Origin: Pseudomonadota bacterium
GTDB taxonomy: Bacteria > Pseudomonadota > Alphaproteobacteria > Rhodospirillales > Rhodospirillaceae
Direction: 5' to 3'
DNA length: 9,283 nt
Assembly (NCBI GenBank): GCA_023396465.1
Contig: JAEWWF010000012.1
Coordinates: 1-9,283 of the forward strand
Shown piece by piece: positions 1 to 6,751 of this stretch. The notes beneath the pieces were generated by a model, which ran no database searches, had not been told where the DNA came from, and saw nothing but the letters and a program-made list of their open reading frames with translations. Each line of letters begins with the position of its first letter. Position 1 is the stretch's first letter. Made by a program: the position numbers and the translations under genes.

Positions 1-1
1 G

Positions 2-178
2 TCCATGACCGATGCGCTTCTGGATGAAATGGTGCGGGCGGTGGGCATCATCACCGATGCCGACATGACCCAGGTGTCGGCGCGCAATCAGGCTTTGCTG
101 GTGCAGCAGCAACTGGCGGGGCAGAGCCTCGCCATCGCCAACGGCAATGCCCAGACGCTGCTGCAACTGTTCCGCTGA
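2..178 (+). CDS. Flagellin, C-terminal end (5'-truncated by window edge)
   Basis: This is the last 58 codons of a gene that enters from the left edge and ends at a TGA. The visible peptide contains ITDADMTQVSARNQA, then VQQQLAGQSLAIANGNAQ, and ends LLQLFR. This matches the conserved flagellin D0 C-terminal helix of alphaproteobacteria, where a (L/V)DAD(M/L)-x-x-x-SA segment is followed by Q-x-QLG-x-x-(A/S)LSIAN and a final LLSLFR-like end. Flagellin is the exported filament subunit, and this helix packs in the filament core. An in-frame ATG lies at position 5, but the match continues to the window edge, so the start is probably outside. The gene converges on the leftward cNMP-domain gene with only 14 bp between stops, and I see no clear terminator hairpin there. 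The family call rests on a short stretch and is fairly but not fully secure. Confidence 0.72.
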   Translation, partial: SMTDALLDEMVRAVGIITDADMTQVSARNQALLVQQQLAGQSLAIANGNAQTLLQLFR

Positions 179-192
179 AGGCCCGACGGACG

Positions 193-2031
193 TTAACGGC
201 GCTCGGTGGCGGCGGTGTCGCTGCCGCTGCTGCCCGACGGCCCGCCGCCATGCTGCCCTTGGCCGTGACCCAGGCGCTCCAGCAGGCTTTGGGCGCGGTC
301 GAGGTTCTTCTCCGCCACCCGGCTGAGGGCGCGGGCGCCCTGCATCTGATACGTCGTCAAGGCATCGCTGAAGCATTCCACCGCCTCCACCAGCGGGGCG
401 CCGTCGCGGGTGTGTTTGGCGAGCAGGAACAGGGCGGCGCCAAGCGAGTTGCGGCTGGCCGCCCACAGCAGCGGCACCGACTCCTGCCGCCGCACCAGCA
501 GGGCGTTGCGGATGGTGCCGATGGCGCGTTCCAGAACCTCCTGATTGCGGTGGGCGTCGCCGTAGACCTGCAACACCTGGCTGACGTTGTGCATCACCTC
601 CGCCCACTGCCAGGGGAAGCTCTGGCGGGTGAAGACGGTCAGGGCGTACTGGAAGGCTCCCACCGATTCGCGCAGGGCGTCGGGATTGCCTTCCGCCATG
701 TCCAGGCGGAACAGCACCACCCCCAGGCGGTTGTGGAGGCTGGCCCAGGTTTCCGGCTCGACGCTGCGCTCGATGCCATAGATGGCCTGCCGATAGGCTT
801 CGGCGGCGGCGTGGAAGTAATCGGGACTGTTGGTGCGCTCGGCGATGGCCTGATAGACGAGGCCGAGTTGACGTTGCAGCGCGTACCACACGTCGGCGTT
901 CTCGCCCGGTGTCCATTCAATGGCCGAGCGCAGCACCTCGGCGCCGTACTCCTGGAGGCCGGTGCCGGGGTTGAGGCCGCCGGTCACCGCCGCCGCCATG
1001 CCGTATATGGCGAAGATCTGCGCCGTTTCGATCTGATAAAGGCCGTCCACCGGCTGGTCGATGAAGCCGCGTGCCGCCTCCATCCAGCCTGGCAGGCGGA
1101 GGCTGAGGAACTGTGCCTGGCCGTCGCCGCGCGGCTCCACCGCCCCCATGACGGCGGCATGGAACAGCGGTGCCCAGCCTTCATCGAAGTAGCATGGCAG
1201 CGGCAACCACAGCAGCGGCTGCGGCAGGCCCGGCTTGTCGTCCTCCGCCCACGGCGCGGCGGTGAAGTGGACCTGGATCATGCGGCCTTCGCCGTCCACC
1301 TCGCCCCAAAGCACCAGGTCGGCGTGACCTTCGGCCAGCCAGCGGCGGGCGGCGGCGGCGGCGCGACGGAACCGCTCCCCCGGTTGCAGCAGGGCATCCG
1401 ACTCGGCCGGCAGTGCCTTGCCGCCATGGGCCTTGGCGGTGAAGCCTTCCAGTTGCTCCACCCAGGCGACCACATGCGGCCGCTGGGTGTCCTGCGGGTC
1501 GTTGCCGAAGGGCGCCACCAGCACCCGGAACGGGCGCACGGCGCCGCCGCTTTCGCGCGGCTCGCCGCCGGAGGAGCGCCAGCGGCCGAACAGGCGGGTC
1601 AGCAGGGTCTGGCGGCGCGGGTCTGGCGGCGGCGGCACGATCAGCCCGCCCTGGCTGCCGTCCACCGGCACCGGCAGGCCCGCCATGCCCATGGCGGCGC
1701 GCTCGTCGGTTTCGCGCAGGCGCTGGGCGAGCTTGGCCATCACCTTCATGGCGGTGGCGGGGTCGTTCTCGATGCGGCGCAGGAACTCGCGCCGGGGCAG
1801 CACCTTCAGCACCACCTCGCCGGCGCAATAGGCGGTGGCATCGCGGCTGCGGCCGTCGAGCAGACCGGTTTCGCCGAATAGTTCGTCCGGGCCGACGGTC
1901 GCCACCAGCAGAGGGCCGGAGCCACTGTCCTTGAAAAGCTCCACCCGCCCGGACCGCACGAGGTATGCGCTGTCCGAGGTTTCGCCCTCGCGGTAGACGA
2001 TGTCTCCGTCCCTGAACTTCCTGGTCTTCAC
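193..2031 (-). CDS. Cyclic-nucleotide-binding-fold protein with TolB-like segment and TPR-like repeats
   Basis: This is a 612-residue protein. Residues about 1-112 form a CRP-type cNMP-binding beta-roll: it opens KFRDGDIVYREGE, has the SG-x-VELFKD turn, and carries a phosphate-binding cassette FGETGLLDG-x-SRDATA at 52-67 with the key Glu and Arg (R63) present. No helix-turn-helix follows, so it is not a CRP-type transcription factor. A Pro-rich linker (about 113-165) leads to a segment (about 166-260) beginning FRVLVAPFGND with a later ADLVLWGEVDGEGR, which resembles TolB-like domains. Residues about 372-561 hold four helical TPR-like repeats with recurring W-A and LG positions, and the tail is Gly/Ser-rich. 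I infer a cytoplasmic sensor or scaffold protein. The frame stays open to 2148, but the GTG at 2031 sits just before the domain, follows GAGG, and avoids overlap with the upstream gene. The ligand and partners are unknown. Confidence 0.85.
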   Translation of the reverse strand: MKTRKFRDGDIVYREGETSDSAYLVRSGRVELFKDSGSGPLLVATVGPDELFGETGLLDGRSRDATAYCAGEVVLKVLPRREFLRRIENDPATAMKVMAKLAQRLRETDERAAMGMAGLPVPVDGSQGGLIVPPPPDPRRQTLLTRLFGRWRSSGGEPRESGGAVRPFRVLVAPFGNDPQDTQRPHVVAWVEQLEGFTAKAHGGKALPAESDALLQPGERFRRAAAAARRWLAEGHADLVLWGEVDGEGRMIQVHFTAAPWAEDDKPGLPQPLLWLPLPCYFDEGWAPLFHAAVMGAVEPRGDGQAQFLSLRLPGWMEAARGFIDQPVDGLYQIETAQIFAIYGMAAAVTGGLNPGTGLQEYGAEVLRSAIEWTPGENADVWYALQRQLGLVYQAIAERTNSPDYFHAAAEAYRQAIYGIERSVEPETWASLHNRLGVVLFRLDMAEGNPDALRESVGAFQYALTVFTRQSFPWQWAEVMHNVSQVLQVYGDAHRNQEVLERAIGTIRNALLVRRQESVPLLWAASRNSLGAALFLLAKHTRDGAPLVEAVECFSDALTTYQMQGARALSRVAEKNLDRAQSLLERLGHGQGQHGGGPSGSSGSDTAATERR

Positions 2032-2060
2032 GGCCCCTCGTTCCGTCTGCTCAACGGTCG

Positions 2061-2089
2061 ATTGTCGTCGGGCGCGTGCGTTCCGGCAA
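2061..2089 (-). promoter_or_regulatory. Candidate sigma-70 promoter of the cNMP/TPR gene
   Basis: Read leftward, TTGCCG (2084-2089) and GACAAT (2061-2066) are separated by exactly 17 bp. Each hexamer matches the sigma-70 consensus at four of six positions. The -10 lies about 30 bp upstream of the chosen GTG start, in the 76-bp gap after the 82-aa gene. This would let the large gene be transcribed on its own as well as with the small one. It is a motif match only. Confidence 0.35.
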
Positions 2090-2107
2090 CGTCTTTGACA
2101 CCGTGGC

Positions 2108-2356
2108 TCAGCCCTCGCCCTGATCGCCACCGGCGGGCGGGCGGTCATATTGGATGGCGCCCTGATAGACGCGGGCGGTGCGATCGTCGCGGGTGGCGGC
2201 GAGGTAGCGGTTGCCGTTCTCGTCGGCGGCCATGTCGAGATTGATGCGGCCGGCTTCCAGGTCGGCCACGACGGTCTTGTCGTCGATCTCGAACGCTTTC
2301 GCCAAGCTGCCGATGAGGGCGTTGATTTCCGAGTACATTTCGCGGTTGTCGCTCAC
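2108..2356 (-). CDS. Small acidic protein of unknown function (82 aa)
   Basis: I do not recognise this 82-residue protein. It starts at a GTG preceded by GGAAGG (2365-2370) with 8-nt spacing. A later in-frame ATG at 2338 (residue 7) has no Shine-Dalgarno sequence. The protein is acidic and soluble-looking, with no signal peptide, membrane segment or cysteine. The first 35 residues look helical (SEINALIGSLAKAF). The middle (GRINLDMAADENGNRYLAATRDD) looks like beta strands joined by an Asp-Gly-Asn turn, and the tail is Pro/Gly-rich and probably disordered. It lies 76 bp upstream of the cNMP/TPR gene on the same strand, so the two may share a transcript and possibly a process. Codon choice matches the neighbours and favours a real gene. 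Confidence 0.7.
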   Translation of the reverse strand: MSDNREMYSEINALIGSLAKAFEIDDKTVVADLEAGRINLDMAADENGNRYLAATRDDRTARVYQGAIQYDRPPAGGDQGEG

Positions 2357-2398
2357 CGCCTTGTCCTTCCGTTCCGGTGCGGGATGGGAGTGGCGGGC

Positions 2399-2427
2399 AC
2401 CATAGCACCGCTTGCCGCACGGCGGAA
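2399..2427 (-). promoter_or_regulatory. Weak candidate promoter (extended -10) for the 82-aa gene
   Basis: Leftward, TGCTATGGT forms an extended -10 (TG-N-TATGGT; hexamer at 2399-2404) about 43 bp before the GTG start. The -35 position, 17 bp upstream (TTCCGC, 2422-2427), is a poor match. The call rests mainly on the extended -10 and its location. Confidence 0.25.
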
Positions 2428-2550
2428 CGCCGTCGGCATGGCATCGTCAGGTCGTGGGAAGGAGGGCGCGCGGGGTCGGGATAGCGCGAGGGGCGGCAAC
2501 CGGCCGGCTGGTCGACGGAGGGGGAATAGGTCCCGGCCGCCGCCGCCCCT

Positions 2551-2606
2551 GCGGGGAAGGGGATCCCCGCTGCGCTTCCGACGAGCCGCTGCGGAACGGC
2601 TCGGAA
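2551..2606. repeat. Two tandem hairpin-forming inverted repeats
   Basis: Hairpin 1 pairs GCGGGGA (2551-2557) with TCCCCGC (2564-2570) across a 6-nt loop. Hairpin 2 pairs GAGCCG (2583-2588) with CGGCTC (2597-2602) across an 8-nt loop, and extends through TTCC (2576-2579) with GGAA (2603-2606) around a 3-nt bulge. Neither is followed by a T run, so they are not rho-independent terminators. They could be part of a small RNA, an untranslated leader structure, or a dispersed palindromic repeat unit; sequence alone does not decide. Confidence 0.5.
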
Positions 2607-2671
2607 TGGCGTTTCGCGAGGCGGCCGGGCCCGGAGGGGATGAGGCCTGCCGCCACGCCCTGCACCACCTA

Positions 2672-2700
2672 TTACCGGAGTGCAGTAGTCAAGAAATAAT
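2672..2700 (+). promoter_or_regulatory. ggt: Candidate promoter of the ggt operon in an AT-rich patch
   Basis: AATAAT (2695-2700) matches five of six -10 positions. TTACCG (2672-2677) sits 17 bp upstream as a weak -35 (three of six). Both lie in a 60-bp patch of about 37% GC (2671-2730), sharply lower than the surrounding DNA. Transcription from here would give a leader of about 95 nt before the ggt start. Confidence 0.35.
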
Positions 2701-2787
2701 CCGAAGAATTCCATGTTGCAACTGAAAAAAGGTGCGGGCTGCCTTCCGTGAGGCGTTATGCTCGCCGGGAACGAGCCAAAAGACCCT

Positions 2788-2793
2788 GGGAGG
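2788..2793 (+). promoter_or_regulatory. ggt: Ribosome binding site deciding the ggt start
   Basis: GGGAGG lies 7 nt before the ATG at 2801. It favours this ATG over an in-frame GTG at 2732, whose extra 23 residues would bury the lipoprotein signal peptide. Confidence 0.75.
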
Positions 2794-2800
2794 CTGGCGA

Positions 2801-4633
2801 ATGCCGAGATCAATCAAGCCTTTGACCGTGGCCCTGGCGGTCTTGCTGGCGGCCTGCGCCAGCCCCGGCGAAGCCCCGCCGGAGACAGCCGCGCCCACCG
2901 CACCCGCCGATGCGGCGTCGACTCCGGCCGAGACCGCCGTTGATCCCCAAGCCCAGCCCGAGGCGGCCACCGGCTGGCAGGCCAAGCCGCCGGTGGTGGC
3001 GCGGAAGTACATGGTGGCGGCGGCGCATCCGCTGGCCGCCCAGGCCGGGCAGGCGATGCTGAAGCGTGGCGGCGCCGCCATCGACGCCGCCATCGCCACC
3101 CAGGCGGTGCTGACCCTGGTGGAGCCGCAATCAAGCGGCATCGGCGGCGGCGCCTTCCTGCTGCACTGGGACTCCGACAGCCGCCGACTGTCCGCCTGGG
3201 ACGGCCGCGAGACCGCCCCGGCGGCGGCGCGGCCGGAACGCTTCCTTGATGCCGACGGCAAGCCGCTGCCCTTCAATGACGCCGTGGTCGGCGGCCTGTC
3301 GGTGGGCGTGCCGGGCGTGCTGCGCATGCTGGAGGCCGTCCACAAGCGCGAGGGCCGGCTCCCGTGGGCGACCCTGTTCGAGCCGGCGATCAAGCTGGCG
3401 GAGGACGGGTTCGCCGTCACCCCGCGCCTGCACCAGCTGCTGGCCGAGGACCAGGACCTGAGGAAGATGCCGGCCGCCGCCGCTTATTTCTACGGCGACG
3501 ACGGCGAGCCGCCGGCGGTGGGCGAGACCCTGCGCAACCCCGCCCTGGCCGCCACCTTCCGCACCATCGCCCGCGGCGGTGCCGATGCCTTCTATCGCGG
3601 CCCGCTGGCCGCCGCGCTGGTGGAGGCGGTGCGCACGGCGCCGCGCCGGCCGGGTGACCTGTCTCTGGCCGATCTGTCCGGCTACCAGGCCAAGGAGCGC
3701 GAGCCGGTGTGTACCGGCTATCGCGGCCGGCTGGTGTGCGGCATGGGGCCGCCGTCGTCGGGCGGCATCGCCGTCGGCCAGATCCTCGGCATGCTCGATA
3801 CCCTGCCGTCGGCGCTGGTGAACGAGCCGCTCGGCATCCGCACGGCCCATTACCTGACCCAGGCGCAGCGGCTGGCCTTCGCCGACCGCAACCTCTACGT
3901 CGGCGACAGCGATTTTGTCGACGTGCCGGTGGCCGGGCTGATCGACAAGGGCTACCTGCGGGAGCGGGCGCGGCTGATGCGGGCCGACGGGCTGATCGCC
4001 GCGCCGGAAGCCGGCACGCCGCCGGGAGTGCCGCAGAAAACTGCCGCCTGGGGCAACGGCGCGGTGCTGGAAATTCCCTCCACCACCCAGGTCAGCATCG
4101 TCGATGCCCACGGCGATGCCCTGTCGATGACGTCGTCCATCGAGGGCGCCTTCGGCTCGCGGGTGTTCGTCAACGGCTTCCTGCTCAACAACCAGCTCAC
4201 CGACTTCTCCTTCGCTCCCAAGGACGAGAAGGGCCGCCCGGTCGCCAACCGGGTGGAGCCGGGCAAGCGGCCGCGCAGTTCCATGGCACCGACCATCGTG
4301 CTCGGCCAGAACCTGCGGCCGGTGCTGGTGACGGGCTCGCCGGGCGGCGCGCGGATCATCGGCTACACGGCGGGCAGCATCATGGGCGTGCTCGATTGGG
4401 GCCTCGACCCGCAGGAGGCGGTGAGCCTGCCGCACGTCCAGAGTCGCGGCGGCGCCACCGAGCTGGAGGCCGGCACGGCGGCGGAGCGGCTGGCGCCCGA
4501 CTTGCAGGCGCGCGGCCACGAGGTCAAGATCGTCGACATGACCAGCGGCCTGCACGCCATCGCCATCGGACCGGACGGCCGCCTTTACGGCGGCGCCGAC
4601 CCCCGGCGCGAAGGCGTGGCGCTGGGGGAATGA
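2801..4633 (+). CDS. ggt: Gamma-glutamyltransferase, predicted lipoprotein
   Basis: This 610-residue N-terminal-nucleophile hydrolase cleaves gamma-glutamyl bonds, as in glutathione, and passes the glutamyl group to water or an amino acid. The signal peptide (basic PRSIK, hydrophobic LTVALAVLL) ends in a lipobox LAAC with Cys19. Ala at +2 suggests outer-membrane sorting. An Ala/Pro-rich linker (about 20-60) follows. The autoprocessing site and nucleophile is Thr428 in PSTTQVSIVD. Other glutamate-site residues are R136 (DGRETAP), Q465 and D468 (LLNNQLTDF), S493/S494 (RPRSSM) and G515/G516 (GSPGGARI). The position equivalent to E. coli Asn411 is Glu448, as remembered for Bacillus GGT, and the lid-loop stretch is intermediate in length. 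Known GGTs are about 580 aa; the lipoprotein linker explains the excess. It is first in a three-gene operon, 30 bp before the amidase. The natural substrate is not known. Confidence 0.95.
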   Translation: MPRSIKPLTVALAVLLAACASPGEAPPETAAPTAPADAASTPAETAVDPQAQPEAATGWQAKPPVVARKYMVAAAHPLAAQAGQAMLKRGGAAIDAAIATQAVLTLVEPQSSGIGGGAFLLHWDSDSRRLSAWDGRETAPAAARPERFLDADGKPLPFNDAVVGGLSVGVPGVLRMLEAVHKREGRLPWATLFEPAIKLAEDGFAVTPRLHQLLAEDQDLRKMPAAAAYFYGDDGEPPAVGETLRNPALAATFRTIARGGADAFYRGPLAAALVEAVRTAPRRPGDLSLADLSGYQAKEREPVCTGYRGRLVCGMGPPSSGGIAVGQILGMLDTLPSALVNEPLGIRTAHYLTQAQRLAFADRNLYVGDSDFVDVPVAGLIDKGYLRERARLMRADGLIAAPEAGTPPGVPQKTAAWGNGAVLEIPSTTQVSIVDAHGDALSMTSSIEGAFGSRVFVNGFLLNNQLTDFSFAPKDEKGRPVANRVEPGKRPRSSMAPTIVLGQNLRPVLVTGSPGGARIIGYTAGSIMGVLDWGLDPQEAVSLPHVQSRGGATELEAGTAAERLAPDLQARGHEVKIVDMTSGLHAIAIGPDGRLYGGADPRREGVALGE

Positions 4634-4663
4634 CGCCACGACCGCTGACGGAGACGTTCTGAC

Positions 4664-6025
4664 ATGCTGCCCATGACCCCGCTTGCGCGCCTGCTCGACG
4701 ATCTGTCGGCCGGCCGCACCACCTCCCGCGCGCTGACCGAGGCGGCGCTGGCGCGGGCGAAGGAGGGAGAGGGGCCACGGGTGTTTACCCTGGTCGACGA
4801 GACGGCGGCGCTGGCCGCCGCCGATCTCGCCGACGGCGCCCGCAAGGCCGGCTTCGACGGCCCGCCTCTGCTCGGCCTACCGGTGACGGTGAAGGATCTG
4901 TTCGACGTCAAGGGGCAGGTGACCACCGCCGGCTCCGTCGTGCGCGCCGACGATCCGCCGGCCGCCGCCGATGCGCCGGTGGTGCGGCGGTTGCGGGAGG
5001 CTGGGGCGGTGCTGGTCGGCCGCACCACCATGACCGAGTTCGCCTTCTCCGGCGTCGGCCTCAACCCCCACTACGGCACGCCGAAGAACCCCTGGGACCG
5101 CGCCACCGGCCGCATCCCCGGCGGATCGTCGTCGGGGGCGGCGGTGTCGGTCACCGACGGCATGGCGGCGGCGGCCATCGGCACCGATACCGGCGGCAGC
5201 GTGCGCATCCCCGCCGGCCTGTGCGGCCTCACCGGCTTCAAGCCGACCCAGGCGCGGGTTAGCCGCGACGGCTGTTTCCCGCTGTCCTTCGCCATGGATT
5301 CGGTCGGGCCTCTGGCGCCGACGGTGGCCTGCTGCGCCCTGCTCGACACCGTGCTGAGCGGCGGCCCGGTGCGGCCGACGGAGCCGTTCCCGGTCAAGGG
5401 CCTGCGCCTGGCGGTGCCGCGCTGCCTGCTGCTCGACGATATGGACGCCATCGTTTCCGACGCCTTCGAGACGGCGCTGCACCGGCTGAGCGCGGCCGGC
5501 GCCCATATCGAGGGCGTGGCGGCGGAACACCTGATCGACGAAACCTATGTCGCCCGTCAGGCGGCGCAGGTGACGGCGGAAGCCTGGGCGCTGCACCGCC
5601 GCACCATCGCCATCGCCGGCGACCGCTACGACCCGCGGGTGCGCGAGCGGATGAAGGCGGCGGAAGGCTGGTTGGCGGCCGATCTGGTCGACATGATGCG
5701 CTGGCGCGACGCCTTCCGCGCCCGCTGGGAGGCGCTGGCGGCGCCCTTCGATGCCCTGCTGTGGCCGACCCTGCCGACGGTGGCGCCCACCATCGCCCAG
5801 GTGGATGCCGACGAGGCCGGATACAACACCTGGAACCGCCTCATGCTGCGCAACACGCGGCTGGTCAACGTGCTGGATGGCTGCGCGGTGACGCTGCCGG
5901 TCAACCGCCCTGGCGAGGCGCCGGTGGGTGTGCAGGTGGTGGCTCCGACCGGTCACGACGACCGTCTGCTGCGGATCGCCGCCGGAGTGGAAGCGGTGCT
6001 GGCGGAGATGCGCCATGTTTCATGA
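4664..6025 (+). CDS. Amidase-signature family hydrolase
   Basis: This 453-residue amidase hydrolyses a carboxamide to acid plus ammonia or amine. The Ser-cisSer-Lys triad is intact: Lys77 in VTVKDLFDVKG, cis-Ser155 in GGSSSGAA, and nucleophile Ser179 in GTDTGGSVRIPA. A GLTGFKPT motif follows at 188-195. Length is normal for single-domain members. It has no signal peptide and so acts in the cytoplasm. The family includes GatA, but gatB and gatC are not beside it and the C-terminus is short, so a free-standing amidase is more likely than the tRNA amidotransferase subunit. The ATG at 4664 follows GGAG (4650-4653) by 10 nt; a second ATG nine bases later is less well placed. It is 30 bp after ggt and overlaps the next gene by 11 bp, so translation is probably coupled. 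The substrate is undetermined. Confidence 0.93.
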   Translation: MLPMTPLARLLDDLSAGRTTSRALTEAALARAKEGEGPRVFTLVDETAALAAADLADGARKAGFDGPPLLGLPVTVKDLFDVKGQVTTAGSVVRADDPPAAADAPVVRRLREAGAVLVGRTTMTEFAFSGVGLNPHYGTPKNPWDRATGRIPGGSSSGAAVSVTDGMAAAAIGTDTGGSVRIPAGLCGLTGFKPTQARVSRDGCFPLSFAMDSVGPLAPTVACCALLDTVLSGGPVRPTEPFPVKGLRLAVPRCLLLDDMDAIVSDAFETALHRLSAAGAHIEGVAAEHLIDETYVARQAAQVTAEAWALHRRTIAIAGDRYDPRVRERMKAAEGWLAADLVDMMRWRDAFRARWEALAAPFDALLWPTLPTVAPTIAQVDADEAGYNTWNRLMLRNTRLVNVLDGCAVTLPVNRPGEAPVGVQVVAPTGHDDRLLRIAAGVEAVLAEMRHVS

Positions 6026-6680
6026 GGTTGGACAGCCGCACGGTCTGCCCTTCAATCCCTTCAAGAGCTGCGTCGTCCCCCGTCCCATCGGCTGGGTGAC
6101 GACGGTGGACGCGGCCGGGCGGGTCAATCTGGCGCCGTTCAGCTTCTTCAACGCCGTCGCCGGTGAGCCGCCGATGGTGGTGCTGGGCATCGGCGGTCGC
6201 CACGCGGTTGACGGTGGCGAGAAGGACACCGTGCGCAACTGCCGCGCCACCGGCGAGTTCGTGGTCAACATGGCCACCCACGATCTGCGCGATGCCGTCA
6301 ACGCCACCTCCCGCCCGCTGCCGCCGGGGGAGAGCGAGCTGGACCACGCCGGCCTGACCACCGCCGCCAGCCGGCTGGTGACGCCGCCGCGGGTGGCGGA
6401 AAGCCCCATCCATCTGGAATGCCGGGTGTGGCAGATCGTCGACCTGCCGCCCGACGGCGACGGCGCCCCCAATGCCTTGGTCATCGGCACGGTGGTCGGC
6501 GTTCATGTGGCCGACGAGGCGTTGACCCCCGAGGGCAAGGTGGATGTGGAGCGCGTCCGCCCCATCGCCCGGCTTGGCTATCAGGACTACGCCACCATCG
6601 ACCGGGTGTGGCAACTGACCCGCCCCAAGGGCGGCGGCGACGCGGTGGCGGAGGGGCAGGCACCCGCCGCGTCCTCCTGA
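6015..6680 (+). CDS. Flavin reductase-like, FMN-binding split-barrel protein
   Basis: This 221-residue protein belongs to the flavin reductase-like / DIM6-NTAB group. Its hallmark is the N-terminal run PRPIGWVTTVD-x-x-GRVNLAPFSFFNAV (about 22-48), the FMN-phosphate-binding part of the split barrel. KDTVRNCRATGEFVVNM (about 70-86) follows. Members bind FMN and act as NAD(P)H:flavin oxidoreductases, often supplying reduced flavin to a partner monooxygenase, or as other FMN enzymes; no monooxygenase is seen here. The ATG lies inside the amidase gene, 11 bp before the amidase stop ends, behind GGAG (6004-6007) with 7-nt spacing. It is the last gene of the operon, followed 16 bp later by a terminator. 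There is no signal peptide or membrane segment. The C-terminal dozen residues (Ala/Gly-rich) look disordered. The physiological substrate is unknown. Confidence 0.9.
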   Translation: MFHEVGQPHGLPFNPFKSCVVPRPIGWVTTVDAAGRVNLAPFSFFNAVAGEPPMVVLGIGGRHAVDGGEKDTVRNCRATGEFVVNMATHDLRDAVNATSRPLPPGESELDHAGLTTAASRLVTPPRVAESPIHLECRVWQIVDLPPDGDGAPNALVIGTVVGVHVADEALTPEGKVDVERVRPIARLGYQDYATIDRVWQLTRPKGGGDAVAEGQAPAASS

Positions 6681-6696
6681 CAGCGCCCGGAACGGC

Positions 6697-6729
6697 AAAG
6701 GCCGGCCCCGCGTGGGAGCCGGCCTTTTT
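6697..6729 (+). terminator. Rho-independent terminator of the ggt operon
   Basis: AAAGGCCGGC (6697-6706) pairs perfectly with GCCGGCCTTT (6718-6727). CCC/GGG inside the loop can extend the stem around one bulged A. A run of five T (6725-6729) ends the structure. It starts 16 bp after the flavin reductase stop. On the opposite strand only three T follow the stem, so it may also weakly stop the converging 77-aa gene. Confidence 0.9.
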
Positions 6730-6751
6730 CCTGGCGGGATAAGGGGTGGCG

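Larger units (their letters stand above)
2357..2800. other. Divergent intergenic region (444 bp)
   Basis: No convincing gene lies here. Open frames that cross it give Arg/Gly/Pro-rich low-complexity translations with no family features. It separates the leftward 82-aa gene from the rightward ggt operon. From left to right it holds the ribosome site and a weak promoter for the 82-aa gene, a very GC-rich stretch with two tandem hairpins (2551-2606), and a short perfect palindrome CCGGGCCCGG (about 2624-2633). An AT-rich patch (2671-2730, about 37% GC) and the ggt ribosome site complete it. Confidence 0.6.

Noticed and set aside
250..1881. Long rightward open frame (543 codons) opposite the cNMP/TPR gene
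   Set aside because: Its translation is rich in Gly, Ala, His, Arg and Gln with no domain motif, as expected from the antisense of a GC-rich gene; the leftward frame has clear domains.
2032..2148. Longer N-terminus for the cNMP/TPR protein
   Set aside because: The extra 39 residues are Arg-rich and unlike the domain, would overlap the 82-aa gene, and would cover the candidate promoter.
2412..2699. Possible 95-codon gene in the intergenic region before ggt
   Set aside because: The translation is Arg/Gly/Pro-rich with no family resemblance or good ribosome site, and the stretch is better explained by the hairpins and promoter.
2732..2800. Upstream GTG start for ggt
   Set aside because: It would place 23 residues before the lipoprotein signal peptide; the ATG at 2801 has a strong ribosome site and an immediately sensible signal peptide.
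3131..4639. Long leftward open frame opposite ggt (502 codons)
   Set aside because: Low-complexity Arg/His/Gln/Ala translation without motifs, fully opposite the well-supported ggt frame.
4877..6016. Long leftward open frame opposite the amidase (379 codons)
   Set aside because: Same antisense pattern; the amidase catalytic triad is intact on the other strand.
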